Part shown: piece after piece, positions 23,439 to 30,467 of the stretch
Position numbering within the stretch: the stretch's first letter is position 1
How the letters are laid out: each line of letters opens with the position of its first letter
Origin: Ktedonobacteraceae bacterium
Lineage (GTDB): Bacteria; Chloroflexota; Ktedonobacteria; Ktedonobacterales; Ktedonobacteraceae
Length of the DNA stretch: 36,246 nucleotides
Direction of reading: 5' to 3'
Assembly: GCA_014896635.1 (NCBI GenBank)
Contig: JADBKA010000016.1
Coordinates: forward strand, 1 to 36,246
Notes under the pieces: generated by a model
The model's input: the letters and a program-made list of their open reading frames with translations, nothing else
Told to the model about the DNA's origin: nothing
Databases searched by the model: none
Position numbers and translations under genes: made by a program

Positions 23439-24680
23439 TTACAGGTTGTCTAGCTTTGCCAATACATTTTTGCGGTCTTCTCCTTGCTCCCCGGCAGTCA
23501 CCAGGAAACGCCTGTCAGCAGCTTCACTCCTGTTGAGCACAACCGGCAGCCACGATGGACGCTGCACAGTGGACACACTGGATGAGATACCGAGCAGTTT
23601 CATCGCCCTCACCTTTTTATACAGCGCGAGATACTTCTCAGCCATCGCCCGTACCGAAAAATGCTCCTCAACATGCGCGCGCACAACTGCACGATCCAGC
23701 GCATCAACGCGCAATAGAGAAGAGATCATCTCATCTACATCATGGACCAGGAAGCCGCTCCTACCATGCACGACAATCTCAGGAGCAGAGCCGCGCGCAA
23801 AAGAAATGACTGGACAACCGGCAGCCATCGCTTCGATCATCACGACACCAAACGGCTCTTCCCACTCTATCGGATTCAAGAGGCCGCGCGCACGGCTCAG
23901 CAGATGAACCTTCTGCTCCATATTCACCGGGCCAATATACTTCACCTGCTCATGATCAAGGAAAGGCTCGATCTGACTCTCAAAATACTCCACCGAGGTC
24001 CGCACATGATTGTCAATCACACCAGCCAGAATCAGCCGTATTCCTGCCCGCCGGGCGGCCTGAATTGCCAGGTGCGCACCTTTCTCAGGCATAAAGCGCC
24101 CCAGCCAGACAAAGAAATCTTCGGGCCGCTCTACCACTGGAGCAAAGAGATGCGTAGGCAATCCGTGATGCACCACACCGACGAAATTAAGGGGATACGG
24201 CACCTTCTCACGCGCACACTGGCTAATCGCTACCATCGGCACCGATATCGCCCACTCCATAAAGAATTTATCAGCATCTCCCACCCAGTTATCCACGCGG
24301 TCAAAAGGAAAGCGGCTATGCAGCGTCATAATATGCGGTATTGCAAGACGTGCGGTAAGTGGGAAAATATACATATCAGCCGCTGAGGACAAATGTGTAT
24401 GCACAATATCAAAATCGTGCTCTTTTACATACTCGACCGATTTAAACAGGTGATAGAAGGCTTTCAGATGAGCAGACCAGGGCCTACCCTCTTTGAGCAG
24501 GCTCTGAGGATAAAAAGAGACCAGCTTCGCAGTTGTCCTGGCATCGCCGGGCGCGAGCAACGTTACATCGTGTCCCAGTACCCTCTGTTCCTCCACCAGA
24601 TTATGGAGTACCACTTCCGTACCACCATAATGCTCAGGCGGAACTGCAATCCAGGCCGGAGCAATATGCGCAATTTTCAC
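23439..24680 (-). CDS. family 4 glycosyltransferase (group 1)
   Basis: A 413-residue GT-B enzyme that transfers a sugar from a nucleotide donor. The N-terminal fold starts KIAHIAPAWIAVPPEHYGGT, typical of GT4 enzymes with a GGTE loop. The donor site has the EX7E motif EPFGVVMIEAMAAGCPVISF, and the first-domain histidine lies in IVHTHLSSAADM. The frame continues to an ATG at 24698, but AAGGAGG placed just before the GTG at 24680 makes that GTG the likely start. Acceptor and donor are unknown; similar genes serve glycan, glycolipid and trehalose synthesis. No other glycan gene is adjacent. A lysine- and aspartate-rich tail of ~50 residues follows the catalytic domain. Confidence 0.93.
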   Translation of the reverse strand: MKIAHIAPAWIAVPPEHYGGTEVVLHNLVEEQRVLGHDVTLLAPGDARTTAKLVSFYPQSLLKEGRPWSAHLKAFYHLFKSVEYVKEHDFDIVHTHLSSAADMYIFPLTARLAIPHIMTLHSRFPFDRVDNWVGDADKFFMEWAISVPMVAISQCAREKVPYPLNFVGVVHHGLPTHLFAPVVERPEDFFVWLGRFMPEKGAHLAIQAARRAGIRLILAGVIDNHVRTSVEYFESQIEPFLDHEQVKYIGPVNMEQKVHLLSRARGLLNPIEWEEPFGVVMIEAMAAGCPVISFARGSAPEIVVHGRSGFLVHDVDEMISSLLRVDALDRAVVRAHVEEHFSVRAMAEKYLALYKKVRAMKLLGISSSVSTVQRPSWLPVVLNRSEAADRRFLVTAGEQGEDRKNVLAKLDNL

Positions 24681-24831
24681 CTTTCCCTCCTTCATCACTC
24701 ATACAACAATTACTTTAATATCGTATAATGCAGAATGATCTGCTATTTGGCCTTCCTCCTGCCAGTGAACTGTCTACGCTGTAGGAACGCCTAACCATTC
24801 CGCAAAGTTACATCCGATGAACAGGGTCTCA

Positions 24832-24957
24832 TCACTCTACCTCTCCAAACTTATATTCTACCATAGAAATAGCAGTAATAGTATCATTACCAACATTGTC
24901 CTCCCTATATATACCTACAACTTCTACCTCCATTTCACTATTAAATAAATTATCCAT
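24832..24957 (-). CDS. AT-rich small ORF, 41 residues, unknown
   Basis: ATG at 24957, TGA at 24834-24832. The product starts MDNLFNSEMEVEVVGIYRED and ends AISMVEYKFGEVE; it is acidic with no cysteine or membrane segment. Codons end mostly in A or T, unlike every neighbour, which suggests a remnant of transferred DNA. No clear ribosome binding site precedes the ATG; an inner ATG at residue 9 has none either. Coding is uncertain. Confidence 0.3.
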   Translation of the reverse strand: MDNLFNSEMEVEVVGIYREDNVGNDTITAISMVEYKFGEVE

Positions 24958-25164
24958 AAATATCTTGCATTTCAGCTATAGATCGAGCGTCATCGACGCA
25001 GAGCGCCGCTAAGAAGTCTCCGGCTTCTGACGACTGACACTTGCTCGTCCTATACTGGAAAAGGACACAACGAGAGATGCCTTTCCAGCCTTTCTGGAAC
25101 TGTGTAAAATTTTCAGCCGTTTTCAGCAAGTTTTCAAGTATCTATGGAATCGCAAAAGCTATCT

Positions 25165-25191
25165 CAGTGGAAAAGCATTGACTCTCCACTG
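25165..25191 (-). terminator. possible terminator-like hairpin after the thioesterase gene
   Basis: CAGTGGA (25165-25171) and TCCACTG (25185-25191) pair perfectly around 13 nt, 58 bp past the thioesterase stop on the minus strand. No T-run follows. Confidence 0.3.
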
Positions 25192-25248
25192 CAATCACAT
25201 GGGAGAAGTGTTTTTGTCGAGAGGCTGCTCCTGCTACGCCGCACGCCA

Positions 25249-25791
25249 TTACGCCTTCTTACCAGGTTCAGTAAAACTCTGCTTTTCCATCTGCTCAAAA
25301 GCGTAGCGCAAGGAAAGCGGTACAGGATGTGAGCGACCGGTGTAGTAGTTTGCCCAGACCATTACCGACCTGCCGGTAGCGAAGATGCGCTGATGATCGT
25401 GGATATCGCGGATCTGGTGCTCCATGATAAAGCTGGTGCGACCGATGTGTGAGACTCTCACTCCGACCTCGGCCTGATCTGAACGAATCAAGGGGAGATG
25501 ATAGGTGCAGGTCACTTCTTTGACAAGCATACCGTAGTGGTGTCCGCGCGGTCCCGTCTGGATACGTGGATTGGGCGACTCATCGCCATCAAAGGCGGGT
25601 ACTTCTTCCTCAGGCTCCTGGTGCTCCTGCGCCGACGGCCATTGCGTTAACCAGGGAGAGAGCTGGTCAAAATAGTGGCTGCGTGCTTCCTCAAAGTAGA
25701 TAAAATAGACGCTGTTGTTCACATGCGCCAGTGGATCGAGATCCCTGAAGCGAATTTGTAGCGGATACCAGCAGTGATATAATTCAGACAT
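25249..25791 (-). CDS. acyl-CoA thioesterase of the 4HBT (hotdog) family
   Basis: A 180-residue hotdog-fold protein that probably hydrolyses an acyl-CoA. The active-site segment FRDLDPLAHVNNSVYFIYFE contains the aspartate (D20 region) and HVNN expected for 4-hydroxybenzoyl-CoA thioesterase-type enzymes. An acidic, probably flexible insert occupies about residues 48-85 (QEHQEPEEEVPAFDGDE), which lengthens it beyond the usual ~135-140 residues. The C-terminal half (VGVRVSHIGRTSFIMEHQIR) is the second half of the fold. The ATG at 25791 stands alone, divergent from the Clp/AAA fusion gene. Substrate chain length is unknown. Confidence 0.88.
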   Translation of the reverse strand: MSELYHCWYPLQIRFRDLDPLAHVNNSVYFIYFEEARSHYFDQLSPWLTQWPSAQEHQEPEEEVPAFDGDESPNPRIQTGPRGHHYGMLVKEVTCTYHLPLIRSDQAEVGVRVSHIGRTSFIMEHQIRDIHDHQRIFATGRSVMVWANYYTGRSHPVPLSLRYAFEQMEKQSFTEPGKKA

Positions 25792-25997
25792 ACAAGAGAT
25801 GGCCCTTCCTCAGAAACCTTTGACCTTATTGACATCCACTATTATATCATTGGCAGGACAGATCAGCTTCCTCTTGAGTTTGAGTTTGGGAGGTGATTAA
25901 GATACTATGTAGATGGCACCGGCCAACATTGCTCCTGTAGAAACGGGCATACTTTTCTTGAATGTCAGCGATTCCCGATCATGCGAAGGTGCATATC

Positions 25998-27347
25998 ATG
26001 ACCACCATTACCAGCGAAATACGCATACAGGCGATTGACCAGCCCGCACCAGCAACACAGGATGTCTTGCACCGGGCACAACAGGAAGCGGCTCGCCTGC
26101 AAGCGACAGAGATATCACCAGAGCTGCTCCTGCTCGGCACTATTTGGCAAGGCCATAGCGGGGTCAGGAAGGTACTACACCATCTCGGCATAAACTGGCA
26201 GACAATGCGCACACAGGCAGCCCAGATTTTTGCTCTTTCCCCCGGCACAGAGCAGACACCCGCAAGCCCGCTTCCACTCTCACAGGAGGCACAAAACTGC
26301 GTCGAGCGGGCTATTTCTTTTGCAACATCTTTGCACGCTCCAGCCCTCATGCCGGAACACCTCCTGCTAGGAACCCTGCCGCACCCGCGCATCCAGCCAC
26401 TCCTCGCCCTTCTCCTGCCTGACCCGAACGAAGGGATCATCCCGGCTCCAGTCATTGAAAGTACAGGGCGCAATTACAGCAGCGCGATGGAACAGTTCAT
26501 CCATTCCAGAATACGCGAGCAAAGCGTGGTAGATCTGGACAACAGGCGCGCTTTACAGATCCTGCGTAGCTTCGAGCGCCCTACGACGCTCTTCACCGAT
26601 ATTAAGGGCGAAGACAACGCCAGGCACCTTTTGCAAGAAGCCGTCACTTTTCTCAGCATACCCAGAGCAGCCCGCTACCGGACAAAAGATTATCTCTATG
26701 GCTCCCTGCTCGTTGGCAGTCCCCGCCGCAATAGACCACAGATGACACGTGCGCTTGCTGGCGAAGCGGCTGTTCCGCTGCTCTCCCTCTCTCTCTCCAC
26801 GCTTGCCGATATGCTCAAGGCACTTGCCTGTGGCAGTGTGCAGCTTGAGGATTTCGACCTTTCCGACGAAGAGCAGCGCCTGCTCGCTCACAAAGATATT
26901 GCTCACAGCGGGCGCGCCATGATCAGATATCTCTTCGACCAGGCCCGCGAGGTTGCGCCTTGCGTGCTCCTGCTCGACGATTTTGAGGCCCTCGATCGGT
27001 TGCCTTCAGAGCAAGAACGGCAGCAGTGGCTCAATCAGATACTGGTTGAGATGGATAGACGAGAATTTCACCCGCCGCTGGTAGTCATTGCTGCCACCGA
27101 GCATCCCGGCAATCTTGCCCAGGTCCTGCTACATCCTACCCGCTTCAGACAGCGTGTCGTGCTTGAAGATAGCATCCTGACCCAGGCGCGGCTCTGCCCG
27201 GCCTGTCACTCTACTGTGCAGGCCGGCTGGAAATATTGCATGTACTGCGGAACACCGTTGGCGAAGGCGTGTCCGCAATGCCATGCACTTCTGCCAGAAA
27301 TTGAGGAAGCACGCTTCTGCTGCGAGTGCGGCAGCACACTACGCTGA
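25998..27347 (+). CDS. Clp N-domain / degenerate FtsH-like AAA / zinc-ribbon fusion protein
   Basis: A 449-residue protein. About residues 15-145 hold two Clp_N repeats (ISPELLLLGTIWQGHSGV, and LMPEHLLLGTLPHPRIQP). About 190-395 resembles the AAA domain of FtsH: TTLFTDIKGEDNARHLLQEA, then YGSLLVGSPRRNRPQMTRAL where Walker A (GPPGTGKT) is expected. The P-loop lysine and glycines are gone. Walker B is VLLLDDFEAL, with aspartate for glutamate, and LLHPTRFRQRVVLE matches the arginine-finger segment. There is no lid domain and no M41 protease; instead two CxxC zinc ribbons follow (CPAC/CMYC and CPQC/CECG). ATG 25998 has GAAGGTG 6 nt upstream, better than ATG 25962. A substrate- or partner-binding role without ATP hydrolysis is the inference. 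Confidence 0.8.
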   Translation: MTTITSEIRIQAIDQPAPATQDVLHRAQQEAARLQATEISPELLLLGTIWQGHSGVRKVLHHLGINWQTMRTQAAQIFALSPGTEQTPASPLPLSQEAQNCVERAISFATSLHAPALMPEHLLLGTLPHPRIQPLLALLLPDPNEGIIPAPVIESTGRNYSSAMEQFIHSRIREQSVVDLDNRRALQILRSFERPTTLFTDIKGEDNARHLLQEAVTFLSIPRAARYRTKDYLYGSLLVGSPRRNRPQMTRALAGEAAVPLLSLSLSTLADMLKALACGSVQLEDFDLSDEEQRLLAHKDIAHSGRAMIRYLFDQAREVAPCVLLLDDFEALDRLPSEQERQQWLNQILVEMDRREFHPPLVVIAATEHPGNLAQVLLHPTRFRQRVVLEDSILTQARLCPACHSTVQAGWKYCMYCGTPLAKACPQCHALLPEIEEARFCCECGSTLR

Positions 27348-27509
27348 TTTACCCTGCCGCCTTTTGCTTTCGAGAGTCGCGGGATTCTCCCATTCGCGTG
27401 AACGACCCGGGAAGGCAGGGGGAATGCTGTCCCCTGTTGCTATTGTTCTCTCTATCGAGAATGGGGGAGCGATTATCCCCTCGCTCTGCATAGAAAGGAC
27501 TAGCAACTC

Positions 27510-28505
27510 ATGTCAGATGCCTCTTCCCGCACGTCCCAGGCGCGGCGCTTCGATGGCCGGGCCGCGCTTTCGCTCACGATCACGTTGCTTTTCTGGGCCT
27601 CGGCCTTCGCCGGTATTCGTGCCGGCCTGCAAGGCTACTCTGCGGGAGCACTCGTGCTTTTTCGTTTCCTCATCGCCTCTGCCGCCCTGCTGATCTACGC
27701 ACTGATTACCCACATGCGCCTGCCGGATCTGCGTGATCTGCCCGCCATGTTCCTGCTCGGTCTTATTGGTATCACAGGCTACCAGGTCAGCCTGACATTT
27801 GGCGAACTGAGCGTCTCCGCCGGCACCGCCAGCTTTCTGGTCGCATCCGTTCCCTGCTTCACTGCACTGCTGGCGCTGTTCTTCTTGAAGGAACGCCTCA
27901 GCGTGTGGGGATGGCTCGGCATCATTATCAGCTTTCTGGGCGTTGCGCTTATCTCCTCCGGTAGTGGCGGCGGCTTCAGCTTCACGCCCGGTGCGCTGCT
28001 GGTGCTGCTGGCTTCACTTTCTGAAAGTTTTTATTTCATCGCACAAAAACGCTATATGCGGAAATATAACGCTCTCCAACTTGCCGCCTATACGATGTGG
28101 ACCGGCACCTTCTTTACGCTGGTCTTCACGCCGGAGATGATACAACAGATACCGCTGGCTCCTCTGCCGTCCACGCTCTCTATCGTCTACCTGGGTATTT
28201 TCCCGGCGGCTATCGCCTATGTGACCTGGGCTTTTACTCTGTCGCGTATGCCGGCTTCCATCGCTACCAGCTTCCTGAATATCTCGCCGGTGCTCGCGCT
28301 ACTGATCTCCCTGGTCTGGTTAAACGAGATCCCAACCTGGCTGGAACTGGGCGGCGGGCTGGTCGTGATTATCGGGGTGCTGATCGTCAATACACGCGGG
28401 AAGATTCCCGTAGCCGCCCCGCCACAAACTCGCGGAGAGCCAGATATCACGACTCACCCGGTGAGTACAGGCGGACAAAACACTTCCCTGAACGCACAGC
28501 AGTAG
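27510..28505 (+). CDS. EamA/DMT-family transporter
   Basis: A 331-residue membrane protein with about ten hydrophobic segments arranged as two EamA repeats (ITLLFWASAFAGIRAGLQGY opens the first; FYFIAQKRYMRKYNALQLAA opens the second). This family exports or takes up small metabolites; no substrate can be assigned. AAAGGA precedes the ATG by about 9-10 nt. A polar tail (TRGEPDITTHPVSTGGQN) follows the last helix. The stop is 14 bp before copy B of the dispersed repeat. The 160 bp upstream contain a GAGCG/CGCTC hairpin near 27466-27485 but no clear promoter. Confidence 0.92.
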   Translation: MSDASSRTSQARRFDGRAALSLTITLLFWASAFAGIRAGLQGYSAGALVLFRFLIASAALLIYALITHMRLPDLRDLPAMFLLGLIGITGYQVSLTFGELSVSAGTASFLVASVPCFTALLALFFLKERLSVWGWLGIIISFLGVALISSGSGGGFSFTPGALLVLLASLSESFYFIAQKRYMRKYNALQLAAYTMWTGTFFTLVFTPEMIQQIPLAPLPSTLSIVYLGIFPAAIAYVTWAFTLSRMPASIATSFLNISPVLALLISLVWLNEIPTWLELGGGLVVIIGVLIVNTRGKIPVAAPPQTRGEPDITTHPVSTGGQNTSLNAQQ

Positions 28506-28518
28506 CTCTCTTCGCACC

Positions 28519-28651
28519 TCATCCCATGTTGCTTCTCTGAAAGCAATATGGGATGAAATCTTGATAGCCGTCGAGATCCGTCCCGCCGGTGGGGGGACGG
28601 GCAAGATGCTTGCGCATCTTGCCCATCTGAACGCAAGGGAGTATCAGCCAT
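28519..28651 (-). repeat. dispersed three-hairpin repeat, copy B
   Basis: About 133 bp on the minus strand, running from an ATG at 28651, aligned throughout to 9494-9627 with about 17-18 substitutions and one deletion. First hairpin: GGGCAAGATGC/GCATCTTGCCC closed by GCAA, a GNRA-type tetraloop. The third hairpin keeps pairing through compensating changes relative to copy A. It lies 14 bp past the EamA stop, in opposite orientation to that gene. Confidence 0.85.
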
Positions 28652-28660
28652 CTACAAAGA

Positions 28661-28707
28661 AACAACGAGCGGTAATCCCAAAAGCTTCTGGATTATCACT
28701 CGTTGTT
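28661..28707. terminator. long bidirectional hairpin between EamA and copper-chaperone genes
   Basis: Bases 28661-28678 and 28690-28707 pair over 18 positions with one mismatch and one G-U, starting AACAACGAG/CTCGTTGTT, around an 11-nt loop. It stands 37 bp past the minus-strand copper-chaperone stop and between convergent genes. There is no T-run, but stem length and position fit a terminator. Confidence 0.7.
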
Positions 28708-28743
28708 CTGGTCAAAGTAGCTATTTATCTACGAGAGTGCGAG

Positions 28744-28962
28744 CTATTTCGCAACGCTATAACCGGCCTCGTCGAGGGCGCTCTCGATCTGTTGCAGCGA
28801 GACCTGAGCCGGATGAAATCGTACATGCACCGTTTTCGTCTGAAGGTCGGTCCGCACATTCTCCACACCGGGCAGACCACCCACCGCGCTACCAACCGCT
28901 TTCACACAATGCTCACAACTCACATCAGGTACTGACAGCACAACATCCTGAGTATCTACCAT
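28744..28962 (-). CDS. copper chaperone (HMA domain, CopZ-like)
   Basis: A 72-residue heavy-metal-associated domain with the metal site VSCEHC (C16, C19). It carries Cu(I) in the cytoplasm and passes it to an exporting ATPase. The usual methionine two residues before the first cysteine is replaced by valine (DVSCEHC). ATG 28962 has AAGGAG about 7 nt upstream and excludes the longer in-frame start at 29007. It follows the CsoR gene by 22 bp in one operon. A CopA ATPase gene is not in the window. Confidence 0.95.
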   Translation of the reverse strand: MVDTQDVVLSVPDVSCEHCVKAVGSAVGGLPGVENVRTDLQTKTVHVRFHPAQVSLQQIESALDEAGYSVAK

Positions 28963-28984
28963 CTTAAAACTCCTTATGCGACAA

Positions 28985-29254
28985 TTAGCGATTACCGGCA
29001 ATGTCATACAACTGGACCAGCTCGCGGATCACCTCTTCTTCACGGTTCCCCTTGATGCCTTCCGGCACACAGGTCTGCAAATGGCCCTCTAGCACGATCC
29101 GCTCCAGCTTCTCCAGCGACTTGCGCACAGCGTAGGTCTGGCGCAAGATGTCAACGCAATACTTGTCCTCTTCCACCATCTTGCGGATACCAGCCACATG
29201 GCCTTCTATATAAGAGAGTCGTTTCAAGACATCTTTACGACGGTCTTCCTGCAT
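28985..29254 (-). CDS. csoR: CsoR-family copper-sensing repressor
   Basis: An 89-residue DUF156 protein, all alpha-helical. The ligand set C33 (DKYCVDIL), H58 and C62 (EGHLQTCV) is complete, which matches copper-sensing CsoR rather than the RcnR or FrmR subgroups, which carry an extra N-terminal histidine or lack one of these. Apo-protein binds the operator overlapping the promoter at 29317-29346 and releases it when Cu(I) is bound, derepressing itself and the chaperone. Start ATG 29254 is used. It is one of the best-supported calls here. Confidence 0.95.
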   Translation of the reverse strand: MQEDRRKDVLKRLSYIEGHVAGIRKMVEEDKYCVDILRQTYAVRKSLEKLERIVLEGHLQTCVPEGIKGNREEEVIRELVQLYDIAGNR

Positions 29255-29316
29255 GCGTTATCCAATCCCTTTCTTTCATCTGCGTGACTGCGCCAGGCCC
29301 TCCAGCCGGCACACCT

Positions 29317-29346
29317 ACTATACCACACCCCCTGGGTATGGGTCAA
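29317..29346 (-). promoter_or_regulatory. CsoR-controlled promoter and operator
   Basis: On the minus strand TTGACC (29346-29341), 18-nt spacer, TATAGT (29322-29317). The spacer contains ATACC-N10-GGTAT (29320-29339) with a G/C-rich centre, the known style of CsoR operators (inner GGGGG tract). An operator between -35 and -10 blocks polymerase. Confidence 0.75.
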
Positions 29347-29381
29347 GAGGTAGGCAGGCTGAAAGTGCGGCTACCCGGGGC

Positions 29382-29424
29382 TTGACAACGATCCTTCACT
29401 ATGGTAAATTATAAACAAGTTTAC
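29382..29424 (+). promoter_or_regulatory. promoter and operator-like dyad of the membrane-protein operon
   Basis: TTGACA (29382-29387), 17-nt spacer, TAAATT (29405-29410). Dyads GTAAA-N11-TTTAC (29404-29424) and TAAAC-AA-GTTTA (29412-29423) overlap the -10 and start region, consistent with autoregulation by the operon's winged-helix protein. Confidence 0.6.
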
Positions 29425-29459
29425 AATATAAACCAGTTGACTTTCTGGAGATTGTGATT

Positions 29460-30089
29460 ATGAATAGCAGTGCTTTGCGCACCATCGACGAGGTGCAGCA
29501 GTTGACGCAGGAGTATGCCAGCTACTCGCAGAGCAAGAATGGCCTGGGGAATGTGCTGGGGGGTGTAGTGGGACTGGCGATTTACCTTGTCAACGGCCTG
29601 ATTGGTCCTGGTTTGCTGACCGCTCTGCTCACCATTGGATTGACGCTGACCTGGCTGGTCGGCAAGGAGTTTATTCGCAGACGGTTCTATCGCGTGTTCG
29701 GTGAGGCACAGGAAGTCTGGACGCCTCAGGCGCGCAGGTGGCATACGGGGAGTATCGCCTTCACCGCGCTGATCTGCGTGGGTGTAGGAGTTGCTTTCAT
29801 CTGGCTTGGTGGCCTGCGCGAGCCTTCAGGCTGGTTGTACCTGCTTTTTTGCGCGGTAATGCCCTGGATTGCCTGGCGCTACCTGCGTACTCCTAACGAG
29901 TTCACCGTAGGCATTTTTCTGCTCTGTGCCTGCGCCGTCACCAGTGCCGGCGGAGCATACGGACTGCTCTATGGCTCATGGGCGGCGTTTTTCTCCGTGC
30001 TTATGCTGCTCAAAGGAATCGACGAGCATCGCAAGTTTCGCGCACTGGCGATACGTCTCCAGGCTCAGTGGATGGTACAGGAGTCATGA
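29460..30089 (+). CDS. membrane protein of unknown function, first gene of a three-gene operon
   Basis: A 209-residue protein with about six hydrophobic segments, among them LGGVVGLAIYLVNGLIGPGL, IAFTALICVGVGVAFIWLGG, LLFCAVMPWIAW and AYGLLYGSWAAFFSVLMLL. The ends are hydrophilic. ATG 29460 has GGAG 9 nt upstream and is preferred to GTG 29454. The stop overlaps the next start (ATGA). This operon order, with a winged-helix regulator next, resembles lineages where such membrane proteins are paired with HTH_34-type regulators. I do not recognise the family. Confidence 0.75.
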   Translation: MNSSALRTIDEVQQLTQEYASYSQSKNGLGNVLGGVVGLAIYLVNGLIGPGLLTALLTIGLTLTWLVGKEFIRRRFYRVFGEAQEVWTPQARRWHTGSIAFTALICVGVGVAFIWLGGLREPSGWLYLLFCAVMPWIAWRYLRTPNEFTVGIFLLCACAVTSAGGAYGLLYGSWAAFFSVLMLLKGIDEHRKFRALAIRLQAQWMVQES

Positions 30090-30466
30090 CAACAACTGAT
30101 AAGACGCAGGCGCCCGACACGTCCTCTACAGGCGATGATCTGCGGCAGATGCTCGAACTTGACCGTATCATTCACGAGCCGGCCCGGCTTGTCATCCTGG
30201 CGGCACTCAACCGGGCCGATGAGGTCGATTTCAAGTTTCTTGAGACGGTCACAGGACTGACGAAAGGGAATCTAAGCCGACAGGCATCTAACCTTGAAGA
30301 GGCAGGCTACATCGAGATTCGCAAGTACCACAAAGGCAAGGTACCGGCGACGAGCTATCGTATTACGCCACGCGGCAGACAGGCTTTCGCGGAATATTGG
30401 AAACGTATGGCTGCCTTTCAGCAAAATTTGCAAGAAAAGGAGCATCAGCACGAAAAGGAGCAATAA
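30086..30466 (+). CDS. winged-helix transcriptional regulator (HTH_34-like)
   Basis: A 126-residue protein with a central winged helix: HEPARLVILAALNRADEVDF, then TVTGLTKGNLSRQASNLEEA as recognition part, and a wing (IRKYHKGKVPATSYRIT). A charged C-terminal helix (QNLQEKEHQHEKEQ) follows. Start ATG 30086 overlaps the previous stop; its ribosome site is GGAG 4-5 nt away. Likely repressor of this operon, through the dyad at 29404-29424. A longer frame starting at 29978 is only a read-through of the previous gene's other frame. Confidence 0.85.
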   Translation: MTTTDKTQAPDTSSTGDDLRQMLELDRIIHEPARLVILAALNRADEVDFKFLETVTGLTKGNLSRQASNLEEAGYIEIRKYHKGKVPATSYRITPRGRQAFAEYWKRMAAFQQNLQEKEHQHEKEQ

Positions 30467-30467
30467 C

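Larger units (their letters stand above)
24681..25248. other. 570-bp AT-rich intergenic island
   Basis: This stretch between the glycosyltransferase start and the thioesterase stop is much richer in A+T than its surroundings, above all at 24840-24970. It contains the 41-codon ORF listed separately, a small hairpin (GCGTC/GACGC, 24987-24999), three TTTTCA units (about 25109-25136) and the 7-bp hairpin at 25165-25191. A -10-like TATAC near 24723-24728 may serve the glycosyltransferase. Nothing else is seen. Confidence 0.6.

Noticed and set aside
23742..24386. Plus-strand frame opposite the glycosyltransferase
   Set aside because: The minus frame has the GT4 motifs and a strong ribosome site; the plus frame has neither.
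24985..25070. Possible tRNA in the AT-rich island
   Set aside because: Only one 5-bp hairpin is present; no acceptor stem or T-loop sequence.
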